This document shows, one piece after another, positions 17,177 to 25,174 of a DNA stretch of 64,000 nt; within the stretch, counting starts at the first letter, position 1; every line of letters starts with the position of its first letter. The notes beneath the pieces are model-generated. The model worked only from the letters and a program-made list of their open reading frames with translations, was not told where the DNA came from and ran no database searches. The stretch is from Fundidesulfovibrio soli (lineage in GTDB: Bacteria; Desulfobacterota; Desulfovibrionia; Desulfovibrionales; Desulfovibrionaceae), in NCBI RefSeq assembly GCF_022808695.1, contig NZ_JAKZKW010000001.1:682001-746000 (forward strand), given 5' to 3'. A program made the position numbers and the translations under genes.

Positions 17177-17315
17177 TGAACTTAGATGGGGGGGCAGACC
17201 ACTGGCCACGATTTTCGAGAACTAGGCAGAGCCAAGGATGTGTAGGACCTCTCAGTTGCACCTACGCAAGACCTCGCCAAAGCCAATGGAGTTTTTCGTA
17301 TAGAGATTGTGAAGG
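17177..17315. repeat. 139-bp duplicated element, copy 2
   Basis: Second copy of the element at 16584-16722, same orientation and same length, beginning TGAACTTAGATGGGGG and ending GATTGTGAAGG. It lies 31 bases after one small gene and 184 bases before the next. Nothing else was identified in 17147-17499. Confidence 0.7.
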
Positions 17316-17499
17316 GTAACGCCCCCCAGCAGACCTCCTAGCCTGACCAAGGCGGTCGTGCAGAACGTAGCGAAACACGGATGGCAGTAACATGAAATTA
17401 CGCAAAGCTTGAAAATCTTGAAGGCGGTGAAGCTAAGTAAATTGGAATTTCAACAATGGGAAATTCAACACAGACAACAATTTAACCACGGAGAAACAA

Positions 17500-17763
17500 A
17501 TGGTAAGAAAAAATGGACTAAAAAACGAAAGAATAGTAAACAAACTGAAAGAATTTAACGCAGTCTTAAATGCTCTTTCCGGCGTAAATGGAGTGATGGC
17601 CGAATCTGGAATTGATATCAAATTTGATTACCACGCAGCAATGCAAAGCGGCTGCGCAGTGCAGAAACAAATGGATGAAAGCAGAAACGTTGACCCGGAG
17701 CTCGTAATTAGTGGCGTAACCTTTGAGGCCCTTGTAAAAGGGTACACGTCTTTAAAAGATTAA
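17500..17763 (+). CDS. Small protein of unknown function
   Basis: 87 residues; CGGAGAAA lies just upstream of the ATG. The N-terminus is basic (VRKNGLKNERIVNKLKEF), followed by mixed helix and strand with two cysteines at most. No membrane segment and no known domain. The basic helical start would permit nucleic-acid binding, but this is not a recognised motif. The neighbours are the second 139-bp repeat upstream and the helicase-like ATPase downstream. Confidence 0.58.
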   Translation: MVRKNGLKNERIVNKLKEFNAVLNALSGVNGVMAESGIDIKFDYHAAMQSGCAVQKQMDESRNVDPELVISGVTFEALVKGYTSLKD

Positions 17764-17859
17764 TACTACAGAAGCAGAAAATAACAATTAGATTATTTCA
17801 GAGTAAGGCGGGCGAAAGCTCGCCTCACTTTTTGGAATAAAATTAATCTGGAGAAAAAG

Positions 17860-19359
17860 ATGACGAAGGAACAAAAACAGAACAAGGACAAGCAGGTTGT
17901 TGACTTGCTCGAAAGTCTCGAGTTTGCGAAAGACCAGGACGGTTGCATATATGCCAAAATTACACCCGACTCGAAATTTATCGAGGTCAACTCGAAAGAA
18001 TTCAGCAACTTCTTGATTCTCGCGTACAGAGACAAATGTCATAAAATTATGCCGTCCCAATTTTTATCTAATGCCAAATTCTATGCAAGTGCATACGGCG
18101 ATGGAAATGGAAAAGCAGTACGGTCTGGACTCAGATTTGGCTTCGAGAGAGGGTTTGATTACATCGACATGGCAGATGAAGAAGGAAATGTCCTAAGAAT
18201 CGACGACACAATGTACACAAAAATCAAAGATAGTCCAATAATATTTAAAACGAATAGTGAAAAACTTCCGATTAAGATCTCAGGCCCATGGGGAGATGCC
18301 AAAAAATTCTTGAAATACGCGAACTGCAGCAGTTCTGCTCAACAAATGTTGCTCCTGGTCGACTTGTGCCTCAGTCCGCTGGCAAGAATCAACCAACCCG
18401 TTACCTGCTTTGTTGGGCAGGAAGGAAGCGGAAAGACAAGCACTGCGAGCAAGTTCAGAAGCGTCTTTGACCCAACTACCCACCTTAAAGAAGACTTCGT
18501 AAAAACAAAAGAGGGGTTCTACCTAACACTGAATTCATCAGGCATACCACTCTTTGACAATGTTCGAAAGGTTGACAACTGGCTGTCAGACTTAATCTGT
18601 CAGGCTGTCACAGGAACATCATACGGCAAAAGAAAGCATTACGTAGATACGGACATGTTTAAGGTGTCAATTCAAAAGAAAATACTTGTTACCTCGATAA
18701 ATGTTCCCAGCTTCGAGCCTGACTTTCTTGATAGAGCATTGATATTTGAATTTGATAGATTGCCAATGAGCAAAAACGTCGACAGAACAATTCTTGACGC
18801 TGACTTTGGCGAAGATCTTCCTGAAATTCGAGAAGGATGTCTAAAAGCTCTTGTAGAGGCGAAAAGATTGTTGCCTGGCATCGAGCTGGCAGGATTGTCT
18901 CGAATGGGCGACTATGAACGTTTTGGCGCAGCCGTAGCTGAGGCTCTGGGTTACAACGCAAAATCATATGTGAAGTCTTTCAGAGCTCTTCAGATGAAAT
19001 TTAAGAACACAAGAGCAAAGCTGTCGGCGAACAGTTTTATCAGTGCAGTAAAAATTTTGACAGAAAGTGCAGGAAGCATAGAGGGTCGCACTTCAGATAT
19101 GCTCATTCAATTGAATAATATTGGAGATGATCAATCCAAGCTGAGCAATGATTGGCCAAAGAGTCCCATAAGCCTAGGCGTCAAGCTAAGTAAGTATGCA
19201 GCAGATCTCGAAGATCTTGGTATTGTCGCAGTAAAGTCAGAAACTAAAAATGGAAGTGTCTGGAGCTTGAAACTATTACAAACTGTAAACACGAAAGTTG
19301 AACAAATGCCTCAATCTGGGAATGACAATGACAAGAAATTTGAGAATGATTGCGAATAA
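17860..19359 (+). CDS. Plasmid/phage-type primase-helicase-like ATPase
   Basis: 499 residues, start preceded by CTGGAGAAAAAG. The core shows a Walker A motif GQEGSGKTS (about residue 186), a Walker B-like strand GIPLFDNV (about 230), a sensor-1 region KKILVTSINVPSFEPDFLDRA and an EFDRLP segment. This is the order seen in SF3/D5-like and DUF927-like helicases of plasmids and integrative elements. The N-terminal 150 residues are unassigned; the C-terminal region (about 400-480) may be a winged-helix domain. It sits directly before the AT-rich iteron region, which supports a function in initiating replication of the excised element. Confidence 0.7.
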   Translation: MTKEQKQNKDKQVVDLLESLEFAKDQDGCIYAKITPDSKFIEVNSKEFSNFLILAYRDKCHKIMPSQFLSNAKFYASAYGDGNGKAVRSGLRFGFERGFDYIDMADEEGNVLRIDDTMYTKIKDSPIIFKTNSEKLPIKISGPWGDAKKFLKYANCSSSAQQMLLLVDLCLSPLARINQPVTCFVGQEGSGKTSTASKFRSVFDPTTHLKEDFVKTKEGFYLTLNSSGIPLFDNVRKVDNWLSDLICQAVTGTSYGKRKHYVDTDMFKVSIQKKILVTSINVPSFEPDFLDRALIFEFDRLPMSKNVDRTILDADFGEDLPEIREGCLKALVEAKRLLPGIELAGLSRMGDYERFGAAVAEALGYNAKSYVKSFRALQMKFKNTRAKLSANSFISAVKILTESAGSIEGRTSDMLIQLNNIGDDQSKLSNDWPKSPISLGVKLSKYAADLEDLGIVAVKSETKNGSVWSLKLLQTVNTKVEQMPQSGNDNDKKFENDCE

Positions 19360-19431
19360 ATTAAATCAGAATATAACAAAAAAATTGACGATACAGATTC
19401 ATTCTTTGGATAGAACTTGATCTCAGTATTT

Positions 19432-19458
19432 AGGGAGTTGCAAAACTCCCTATTTTTT
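19432..19458 (+). terminator. Intrinsic terminator
   Basis: Perfect 8-bp stem AGGGAGTT (19432-19439) and AACTCCCT (19444-19451) with a GCAA loop, followed by ATTTTTTA. It lies 73 bases after the helicase-like gene and should end that transcript. Confidence 0.85.
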
Positions 19459-19514
19459 AGCAGAATACTACGACCAGGATGGCATTGCTGTTGACATTTT
19501 GCTTTGGGGGACAC

Positions 19515-19925
19515 TGGGGTGGCAAGTAGTCCCTGATGGCAAGTGGATCCCACCAACCTGCCACCAGTAAGCCATGGAAATCACTTAAGTTATGGTCCTG
19601 ATGACAAGATGGCAAGTTGGAAATGGACTTGACCAGTTTTTATTTCTTCATATTTTTTTACTTAATCAATACTCTTTAATGTTTTGGTATTAATATATTT
19701 ACTTATTTCATGAAAATATTAATGTAATAATGATATAATAACAATACTTAAAAATATTTCATATGAAAGAAAATAACATAATTAAAAAATATAATTGTTG
19801 AAAACCAACCTGCCATCCTGCCACCAGTTTGTTTTAGTCAATAAAATTAGTATCTTATTGGTGGCAAGTTGGTGAATTGGAGTTGCCACCCATGGCACTT
19901 GCCACCAGCAAGTGTGCTTTCCATG
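19515..19925. repeat. Candidate replication origin: TGGCAAGT iterons around an AT-rich core
   Basis: TGGCAAGT occurs in direct orientation at 19520, 19537, 19610 and 19862 and inverted at 19897. TGCCACCAG occurs near 19559, 19819 and 19901. Between the two iteron groups, about 19637-19800 is almost pure A and T. Iterons flanking a melting-prone AT block next to replication-like ATPase genes is the usual oriV layout. The rest of the gap 19360-20030 holds the terminator and the upstream region of the next gene. Confidence 0.62.
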
Positions 19926-20030
19926 GTAAATGCCAAAACCTTTCGGCAGTAAATTCTGGAATTCAATTCAGACACAAAGATATAATTTTCATTTTTGAAT
20001 CTATCAATACCTAGGAATGAGATCTAAATT

Positions 20031-20297
20031 ATGAGTAAAATCTCTGAGGAATTAATTGCCGAAAAACCTTGGGCGATCCTTGGTATCTCTCGAAAACATT
20101 ATGAATCCAGCAAACCCTGGAAGAGGTCTAAATACTCTCGCGATAAGTTTGAACAATTGCTCAAACTCTTTCCCGACGAAGCAATCCAAGTCTTGAAACT
20201 TAATGCTGCGGCAGATCTACTCACAGAAAGCTGTTTGAATCGATGGGATAATCTAACGTTTGACGAAGATTTGAAACTGGGATTTTCAAATGTCTAA
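20031..20297 (+). CDS. Small PWAILGISRK-motif protein, possible DNA-binding protein
   Basis: 88 residues, start preceded by AGGAATGAGA. The motif KPWAILGISRKHYES resembles the short helix-turn-helix-like PWxxLGxSRxTxY segment seen in many small proteins of mobile elements. The rest is helical (KYSRDKFEQLLKLF, NAAADLLTES). A close, frameshifted paralogue lies at 55882-56099. Its position beside the putative origin suggests an initiator accessory or regulatory protein, which is inference. Confidence 0.65.
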   Translation: MSKISEELIAEKPWAILGISRKHYESSKPWKRSKYSRDKFEQLLKLFPDEAIQVLKLNAAADLLTESCLNRWDNLTFDEDLKLGFSNV

Positions 20298-20327
20298 TCT
20301 GTCACTTCCGCCCGGCACCAGGATCGC

Positions 20328-20849
20328 ATGATCATTTCGTCGGAGCTCATTTCAAGGATCTGGGCTGAGTATTCCCTGAATCCCAGAGGCATCCACGGGC
20401 TGAGTCATTGGGCACGTGTCCGCGAGTTCGGGTTGAAACTTGCCGAGACCACTGGAGCCGATCCTGTCGTGGTTGAACTTTTCGCGGTGTTCCATGATTC
20501 CCAACGCCACAATGACGGGTGTGATCCTGAACATGGTCCACGGGGCGCACAATTGGCCAGGTCGCTTTGCGGTGAGTTTTTCAAGGTTAAACCCGCTCAG
20601 TTGGAAATGCTTTGCCTCGCCTGTGAGGGGCACACGGTCGGTACGGCAGATGTCGATGAGGACATAACGGTGTTCACCTGCTGGGACGTCGACCGCCTTG
20701 ACCTGCTTCGAGTTGGAAATCAGCCAAACCCGAAATACTTCTGCACGCCAGCTGCACGGGACAGGTCAATCATTGAGTGGGCGTGTTCATGGTCATCCGC
20801 TGGATACGAAACCGAGAGACTGAAACAATGGCTTGTTCTTCTGGATTAA
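20328..20849 (+). CDS. HD-domain phosphohydrolase-like protein
   Basis: 173 residues. Metal-binding residues fit the HD superfamily: GIHGLSHWARV (first His), AVFHDSQRHNDGCD (His-Asp pair near residue 55), GPRGAQLA and CEGHT with a later DVDRLDL aspartate. Family members hydrolyse phosphoester bonds in nucleotides or signalling molecules. The gene lies 30 bases after the small PWAILGISRK gene and converges with the next gene, overlapping its stop by four bases. The substrate is unknown. Similar genes occur on many integrative elements. Confidence 0.75.
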   Translation: MIISSELISRIWAEYSLNPRGIHGLSHWARVREFGLKLAETTGADPVVVELFAVFHDSQRHNDGCDPEHGPRGAQLARSLCGEFFKVKPAQLEMLCLACEGHTVGTADVDEDITVFTCWDVDRLDLLRVGNQPNPKYFCTPAARDRSIIEWACSWSSAGYETERLKQWLVLLD

Positions 20850-21559
20850 TATTCTGGTGCTGAGAACTCGTAAAAGACACCGAGCTCAATTGCGGCTGAT
20901 GAGGGTCTTCGTGGGATCAAATCAATAAATTTTCTATATGGCTCTACGACGGATTTGTCATGACTGATGCCGATTCCGAACTTCCAGTATGAAAGATATG
21001 AATCACCCCTTTCTGATGCGTAGACATTCCCGGTAGCGGCAGAAGCGTCTAAAGCGTATTCCCAATTGTTTTCACGCATGTTGACGCCAGAATTTGGATT
21101 CGGAATCCGTGAAAGGTCAAACAGCATTTCAGCGCTACGTGAATCGATTGGCCAAAAAGTAGCTACACGAAGTCTCCCATCTTCTCTGCGTGAAATTGCT
21201 GCAATTAGTTCGCTTTCTCGTTGGATTGTAACTATTTCAGAATTCAAGTCTACTGGGCCAAGTTCAATCCACCATTCATCACTTCTGGCTACAACCTCAG
21301 ATCTATCATCGGGAGGTGATACCAATTCTGCCAATCGACTCATAGCAGGTTTAAAATGTTTCCAGTCTTGTTTTCCCGGGCTTATTTTAACTTGAAGCCA
21401 ATATAGTAAGCTTGCGAACGATATATTCCCACCATTTTCGAGAGATGAGTCAAGTGCGTCAACGGGTACGGGGTAGTTGATGTCAGGAAGACCAACATGA
21501 TCCAGCATTTCTTTTTTTAGACGTAACTCAACAAATTCTGATAGTTCGGCGTGAGGCAT
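20846..21559 (-). CDS. Protein of unknown function
   Basis: 237 residues from the ATG at 21559, chosen because AAGGAGAC lies just before it; an upstream in-frame ATG at 21613 falls inside a nuclease remnant. The sequence is soluble and mixed alpha/beta, with no membrane helices and no recognised motif; WWIELGPVDLNSEIV and YWKFGIGISHDKSVVEPY are its more ordered stretches. Its 3' end overlaps the HD-domain gene tail to tail. Confidence 0.62.
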   Translation of the reverse strand: MPHAELSEFVELRLKKEMLDHVGLPDINYPVPVDALDSSLENGGNISFASLLYWLQVKISPGKQDWKHFKPAMSRLAELVSPPDDRSEVVARSDEWWIELGPVDLNSEIVTIQRESELIAAISRREDGRLRVATFWPIDSRSAEMLFDLSRIPNPNSGVNMRENNWEYALDASAATGNVYASERGDSYLSYWKFGIGISHDKSVVEPYRKFIDLIPRRPSSAAIELGVFYEFSAPEY

Positions 21560-21584
21560 TTTAATGTCTCCTTGTGAGACGGTT

Positions 21585-21859
21585 TCAATATTTGGCAGTA
21601 TACGGCTCAGCATGTTTCAAGTGCTGCTGCCAATTCTCCGCGTAGATCTTCGCCAACTCCTCGGACTTGATGATTAGCAAATTTTCTGCGTTTTTCTCAT
21701 CAGCAGTCTTCGTGAAATTGTAGCTCCCGGTGATGACCGCCTTCCCGTCCAGGATCATCACCTTGTTGTGAGCAATGGCATGGGCGGCATCAATGAACGT
21801 CGGAATTTCAGAATTCGCCAGGAAGTTCGCAATGGTATACGGTTCACTCCCCTGGCCCT
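21585..21859 (-). pseudogene. Phospholipase D-type nuclease (Nuc-like), C-terminal remnant A
   Basis: Reading the - strand, an open frame contains the HxKx4DxxxxxxGSxN signature of the PLD superfamily (AHNKVMILDGKAVITGSYNF), followed by TKTADEKNAENLLIIKSEELAKIY. The N-terminal half that should supply the other catalytic HKD residues is missing, and no start codon lies in frame. It resembles the plasmid Nuc/endonuclease family. A second, more complete but frameshifted copy lies at 54930-55310. Confidence 0.78.
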
Positions 21860-21889
21860 TTCAATTAACAGCGTTGAATAGATACATCA

Positions 21890-22885
21890 TCAATTCACCG
21901 ACATATAACAACATTTTTTGAATTTTTTACCACTACCACAAGGACACGGGTCATTTCTTTCACATTTCCCCATAGGCGACCTTTTGTGATTTTGCGTATG
22001 GCTGATTGACGTATACACACCATCTCCATCTGTTTTTCTTAATATAAATTCACTGCTAAATGGGTATGGCGGCAAAGACTCAAGTGACAACTGGACACTG
22101 TTAGCATACGTGACCATGTCGTCTATTGTTTCACGAATAACTATTTCAAGCTTATTAAATGAGCCATACTTATACACAGAGAAAGCGCCATCTTTTTGCA
22201 GGGCAACAATGTTTCCGTATTCATTTCTGAAGTTGTTTGAAGCTACAGCGCCATGCGAGGCTAGGAACTGGCTAGAATTGTTATGGTGCACATAGTCGCA
22301 CAGTTTCGCATATTTATCCTTGATGCCTTTGTGTTCCCCTGTTTTATCCATGCGATCGATGCAATTAGATATGCTTATTGGCTTTTTAATGTTATTGGAA
22401 ATATTCGCCTTGGAGAGGGCGTAATTCTTGCCAGTGTCACTTGTCGCATAACGAGCGCGCAAAATAAATTTAAAAAACTCTTCCCCCTTTGACTTCCAAG
22501 TATTGTCTGCCTTTTCATAAATCATATTTAATTCTGAAGATACATAGTGACAAAATGCAGCCAATTCAACAACACAGCGCGCAAACAAATAAGGTCCAAA
22601 TAAATTCTTTGAGCATATTTGGTTGATATAGCCATCAATTAAGTAGCAAAGTTTTAGGCCGTTGGACGCCTTAAAGTTCATAGCATTGGCCTCGGATCCC
22701 TGACAAATATGTCGTATTATTCTACGATCATTTCCTTCTCTTGATGCAAAGTCTAATTCAAAACAACAATCAGGGATACCGATTTCTTTTTCAAATTTGG
22801 CAACTAACTTGTCTCTTAATTCAATTAGCGCAACCTTAGAGTCATCATTTAACTTTTTATAGTAAGAAAAGTCATTTTCAGCCAT
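21890..22885 (-). CDS. SEC-C motif protein of unknown function
   Basis: 331 residues from the ATG at 22885, which follows GGAGGTG; an upstream in-frame ATG is less well placed. The C-terminus has the zinc-binding SEC-C motif CERNDPCPCGSGKKFKKCC, found at the end of SecA and of many otherwise unrelated proteins. The preceding part is mostly helical (ARCVVELAAFCHYVSSELN and neighbours) and may be a DUF5677-like domain, but I am not certain of this. SEC-C proteins are frequent in defence and mobile regions. The gene appears monocistronic; 22886-23186 holds nothing recognisable. Confidence 0.75.
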   Translation of the reverse strand: MAENDFSYYKKLNDDSKVALIELRDKLVAKFEKEIGIPDCCFELDFASREGNDRRIIRHICQGSEANAMNFKASNGLKLCYLIDGYINQICSKNLFGPYLFARCVVELAAFCHYVSSELNMIYEKADNTWKSKGEEFFKFILRARYATSDTGKNYALSKANISNNIKKPISISNCIDRMDKTGEHKGIKDKYAKLCDYVHHNNSSQFLASHGAVASNNFRNEYGNIVALQKDGAFSVYKYGSFNKLEIVIRETIDDMVTYANSVQLSLESLPPYPFSSEFILRKTDGDGVYTSISHTQNHKRSPMGKCERNDPCPCGSGKKFKKCCYMSVN

Positions 22886-23186
22886 AACACCTCCATGGCC
22901 TATGGCAATGGTAGCCACTTAGCCTCATGACGTGGAATAAAAATACAAATAAAGCCAGCCATTTTGTTGGCATAATATTGGTCAAAACTATAATGAACAT
23001 TGGGTTTGGTCGTATCGAGTGCTGCGCCGACAGTATGTTGCCAATTGTTGTTTGACTTTTTGGTTATTGTTCATTCGTGGCTTTAATGCGGCCCCTTGAG
23101 GCGGTTACAATCGCCTTTGGCAACTTCTTGCCTCGATAAATATTGAACTGTTTATTAAACTATAAGGTAGCTTAAACTTATCGTCT

Positions 23187-23645
23187 TTAGTGTTTGACGT
23201 GATGTCCAACTTCAATCAGGACCCGCATTAAGATATTAACCGAAAGAGCTTTCACACCAAAATAAATGACTCGCAACCGCTGGTTCGGAACCTCTTTGAT
23301 GCCCTTGTCATCAAGATCTCGGAGCACGAGATAGGCTGCGACATCCGCTGGATGAGACAGCCCTTTGTTCCGAATCTTCCCATGGACTTCCGCGACGCCC
23401 TTGGAAAGAGAATCGGAGATGGCACCGCATTTGTCTTTGAGGGCTTTGAGTTCTGACAGATCCAGGTTCTTGACCTGGCCAGTCCACTGGATCGAAATAT
23501 CCTTGAGGGAGTGTGCGGCAAGATCTTCGGCCGATTTCGTAAATGGCTTGATCGACCCACCCCAGAGGCTCAACTGGCCGGTGCTCTTCCGGGTTCCATT
23601 CGATCTTTTGAGCTTGTCGTCTTTCTGATCGTAACATTTCAGCAT
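23187..23645 (-). CDS. Small basic protein of unknown function
   Basis: 152 residues with a good ribosome site (GGAGG) before the start. The N-terminal third is basic and polar, and the middle is helical (LDLSELKALKDKCGAISDSLSKGVAEVHGKIR in consecutive parts). The last 40 residues are hydrophobic enough for one amphipathic helix but not a clear membrane span. No known family recognised. The terminator for the next upstream gene at 23702-23728 separates the transcription units. Confidence 0.55.
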   Translation of the reverse strand: MLKCYDQKDDKLKRSNGTRKSTGQLSLWGGSIKPFTKSAEDLAAHSLKDISIQWTGQVKNLDLSELKALKDKCGAISDSLSKGVAEVHGKIRNKGLSHPADVAAYLVLRDLDDKGIKEVPNQRLRVIYFGVKALSVNILMRVLIEVGHHVKH

Positions 23646-23701
23646 GTTAGCCTCCAGGTCGTGGGCATCGTCGCATCATCATGGGGCATTTCCTGCTTAC
23701 C

Positions 23702-23728
23702 CTAAAAAGAACCCCGCGAGAAGCGGGG
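23702..23728 (-). terminator. Intrinsic terminator (twin 1)
   Basis: On the - strand, CCCCGC, loop TTCTC, GCGGGG, then TTCTTTTTAGG. The stem arms are at 23712-23717 and 23723-23728. It ends the transcript of the gene at 23806-24552. A 28-base stretch including it is identical to 24571-24598. Confidence 0.88.
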
Positions 23729-23805
23729 ACGAGACAGTGATAGCTACGGATTTCACGAATGTCATAAGCCCTCGGCATATTACGTCCATCATTTGTGGCG
23801 TAGGT

Positions 23806-24552
23806 TTACGAAATAGTGTTGATCAGGAAAAGCATCCCTTTGGACGAGGCTTCATTCGCAAAGTGCAAAAGCGCGTCAGGTGAACCAAAAAGCCTGACCT
23901 CATTATAGATTCCGCGTTCGTCAAAGGAAAATCCAATTTGTCTTGATATTAGTAGGCTGATGAGTTCATCTTCTTTCTCTCGATTGAATTTTAAATCTTG
24001 CGAAATTTCAGGGGTCCATTCGTTCCTTGCCATAATCCCATCTAAGACAGCAACAACTTGCTTCGAGATGAATGACCTGCGGACGAAGTTGCGCCCATCA
24101 AGGTTCGTTCTGAATAGTTCCATTCTGATTATTGGATTGTCCACAAGTAACCCCGTGGACGCATCGATGATCACAAGGTTGTTCGGATCGGTCAAGTATG
24201 TGTCTGTTTTGTTAAAACTGGATGTGATCCGAACAATTGGATTTTCACCAAATTCATTTGTGAAGGAAGCAACCCTGTCGCGGAATGCCCGCCCGCGCCT
24301 TGAGCAATTCCAAAGAAAAGTGTCCGAATCGACTGTAGCATTTGTAGTCGGACCGGCGAAGTCGAAAAGACTTCCTTGGTCTGCTGGGGATGGTTTCGGT
24401 AGGGCCGACGTCGCTGGAGTTTCCTCGGCGGGAAAGGAAGTTGTGTTATTCGATTCCTTCTTCAAAGGTTTCATCAAACGGGCAGAACACCGGCAAGCAT
24501 GCGGTTTCTTAGACTTTGCGGGTTTCAACTCGATTGATTTCAGCATCTTCAT
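23806..24552 (-). CDS. Protein of unknown function
   Basis: 248 residues. The first 70 are basic and then low-complexity (Thr/Pro/Ala-rich), a likely flexible tail. SPADQGSLFDFAGP resembles a short peptide motif (QxxLFDF, similar to sliding-clamp-binding motifs QxxLF), but this is only a suggestion. The C-terminal 170 residues look like a mixed alpha/beta domain with no known motif. It is bounded by twin terminators on both sides, so it forms a single-gene unit. Confidence 0.6.
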   Translation of the reverse strand: MKMLKSIELKPAKSKKPHACRCSARLMKPLKKESNNTTSFPAEETPATSALPKPSPADQGSLFDFAGPTTNATVDSDTFLWNCSRRGRAFRDRVASFTNEFGENPIVRITSSFNKTDTYLTDPNNLVIIDASTGLLVDNPIIRMELFRTNLDGRNFVRRSFISKQVVAVLDGIMARNEWTPEISQDLKFNREKEDELISLLISRQIGFSFDERGIYNEVRLFGSPDALLHFANEASSKGMLFLINTIS

Positions 24553-24571
24553 TCCTCAAATTTTAGATATC

Positions 24572-24598
24572 CTAAAAAGAACCCCGCGAGAAGCGGGG
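24572..24598 (-). terminator. Intrinsic terminator (twin 2)
   Basis: Same hairpin as at 23702-23728 (stem arms 24582-24587 and 24593-24598, then the T-run on the - strand). It ends transcription of the small cysteine-rich genes to its right. Confidence 0.88.
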
Positions 24599-24669
24599 CT
24601 AGATCACAAGGATTACCGGTATCAAATTTTCACGAAGATCTTCGGCAGGTTCCGCACGGTGATTCATTT

Positions 24670-24813
24670 TCAAACGTCTTTGTAAAGTAACCGTGGTTTC
24701 CCATCATCAAATACCACGGCAGGACATCCACACGGAGTCCCTCTGCTTGGACAGGGGGCAACCACGCACACCCAACACTGGTCATGATTGCTGCTAGAGT
24801 CTTGGCTCTTCAT
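24670..24813 (-). CDS. Very small cysteine-rich protein (possible)
   Basis: 47 residues. The ATG at 24813 overlaps the end of the upstream gene, allowing translational coupling. Five cysteines fall within CWVCVVAPCPSRGTPCGCP, a pattern that could bind metal or form disulfides. No family recognised, and a frame this short could be chance. Confidence 0.35.
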   Translation of the reverse strand: MKSQDSSSNHDQCWVCVVAPCPSRGTPCGCPAVVFDDGKPRLLYKDV

Positions 24814-24997
24814 TGAGGTATTCTCCATTGATGATCTTGGTTTTGAATTTCTGGTTGAACATGTGTTCCAGCGCAGCAATTAAGTTTGGATCGATCTCTT
24901 TCTCAGGGCACCGAAATCCACTGGCTCTGGCAGGGCAATCTTCTGTGTCACAATCAAGGCATGTCTTCTTCACCACCGTCTCTTGAATTTCTTCCAT
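24794..24997 (-). CDS. Small cysteine-containing protein of unknown function
   Basis: 67 residues, acidic, with GAGGA before the start. Cysteines in CLDCDTEDCPARASGFRC could form a small zinc or iron-sulfur site. The rest is one helix (IDPNLIAALEHMFNQKF). No family recognised. It heads a short - strand unit that diverges from the AAA ATPase operon starting at 25175, so the promoters of both must lie in 24998-25174. Confidence 0.55.
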   Translation of the reverse strand: MEEIQETVVKKTCLDCDTEDCPARASGFRCPEKEIDPNLIAALEHMFNQKFKTKIINGEYLNEEPRL

Positions 24998-25174
24998 TTC
25001 TGCATCCTCAATTTCTAAAAAGTATTTTTATATAAACAACAACCAGGAATAAAATATCCTGATGCTGTTATTACTTGATATGGCATTCATTGCCTCCAGA
25101 AACTGTAGGAGGGGTTTGTATATTCTCAGCGGCCATAGAGAAATAGTATGGGAAACGTACCCAGGAGGTTTTCC

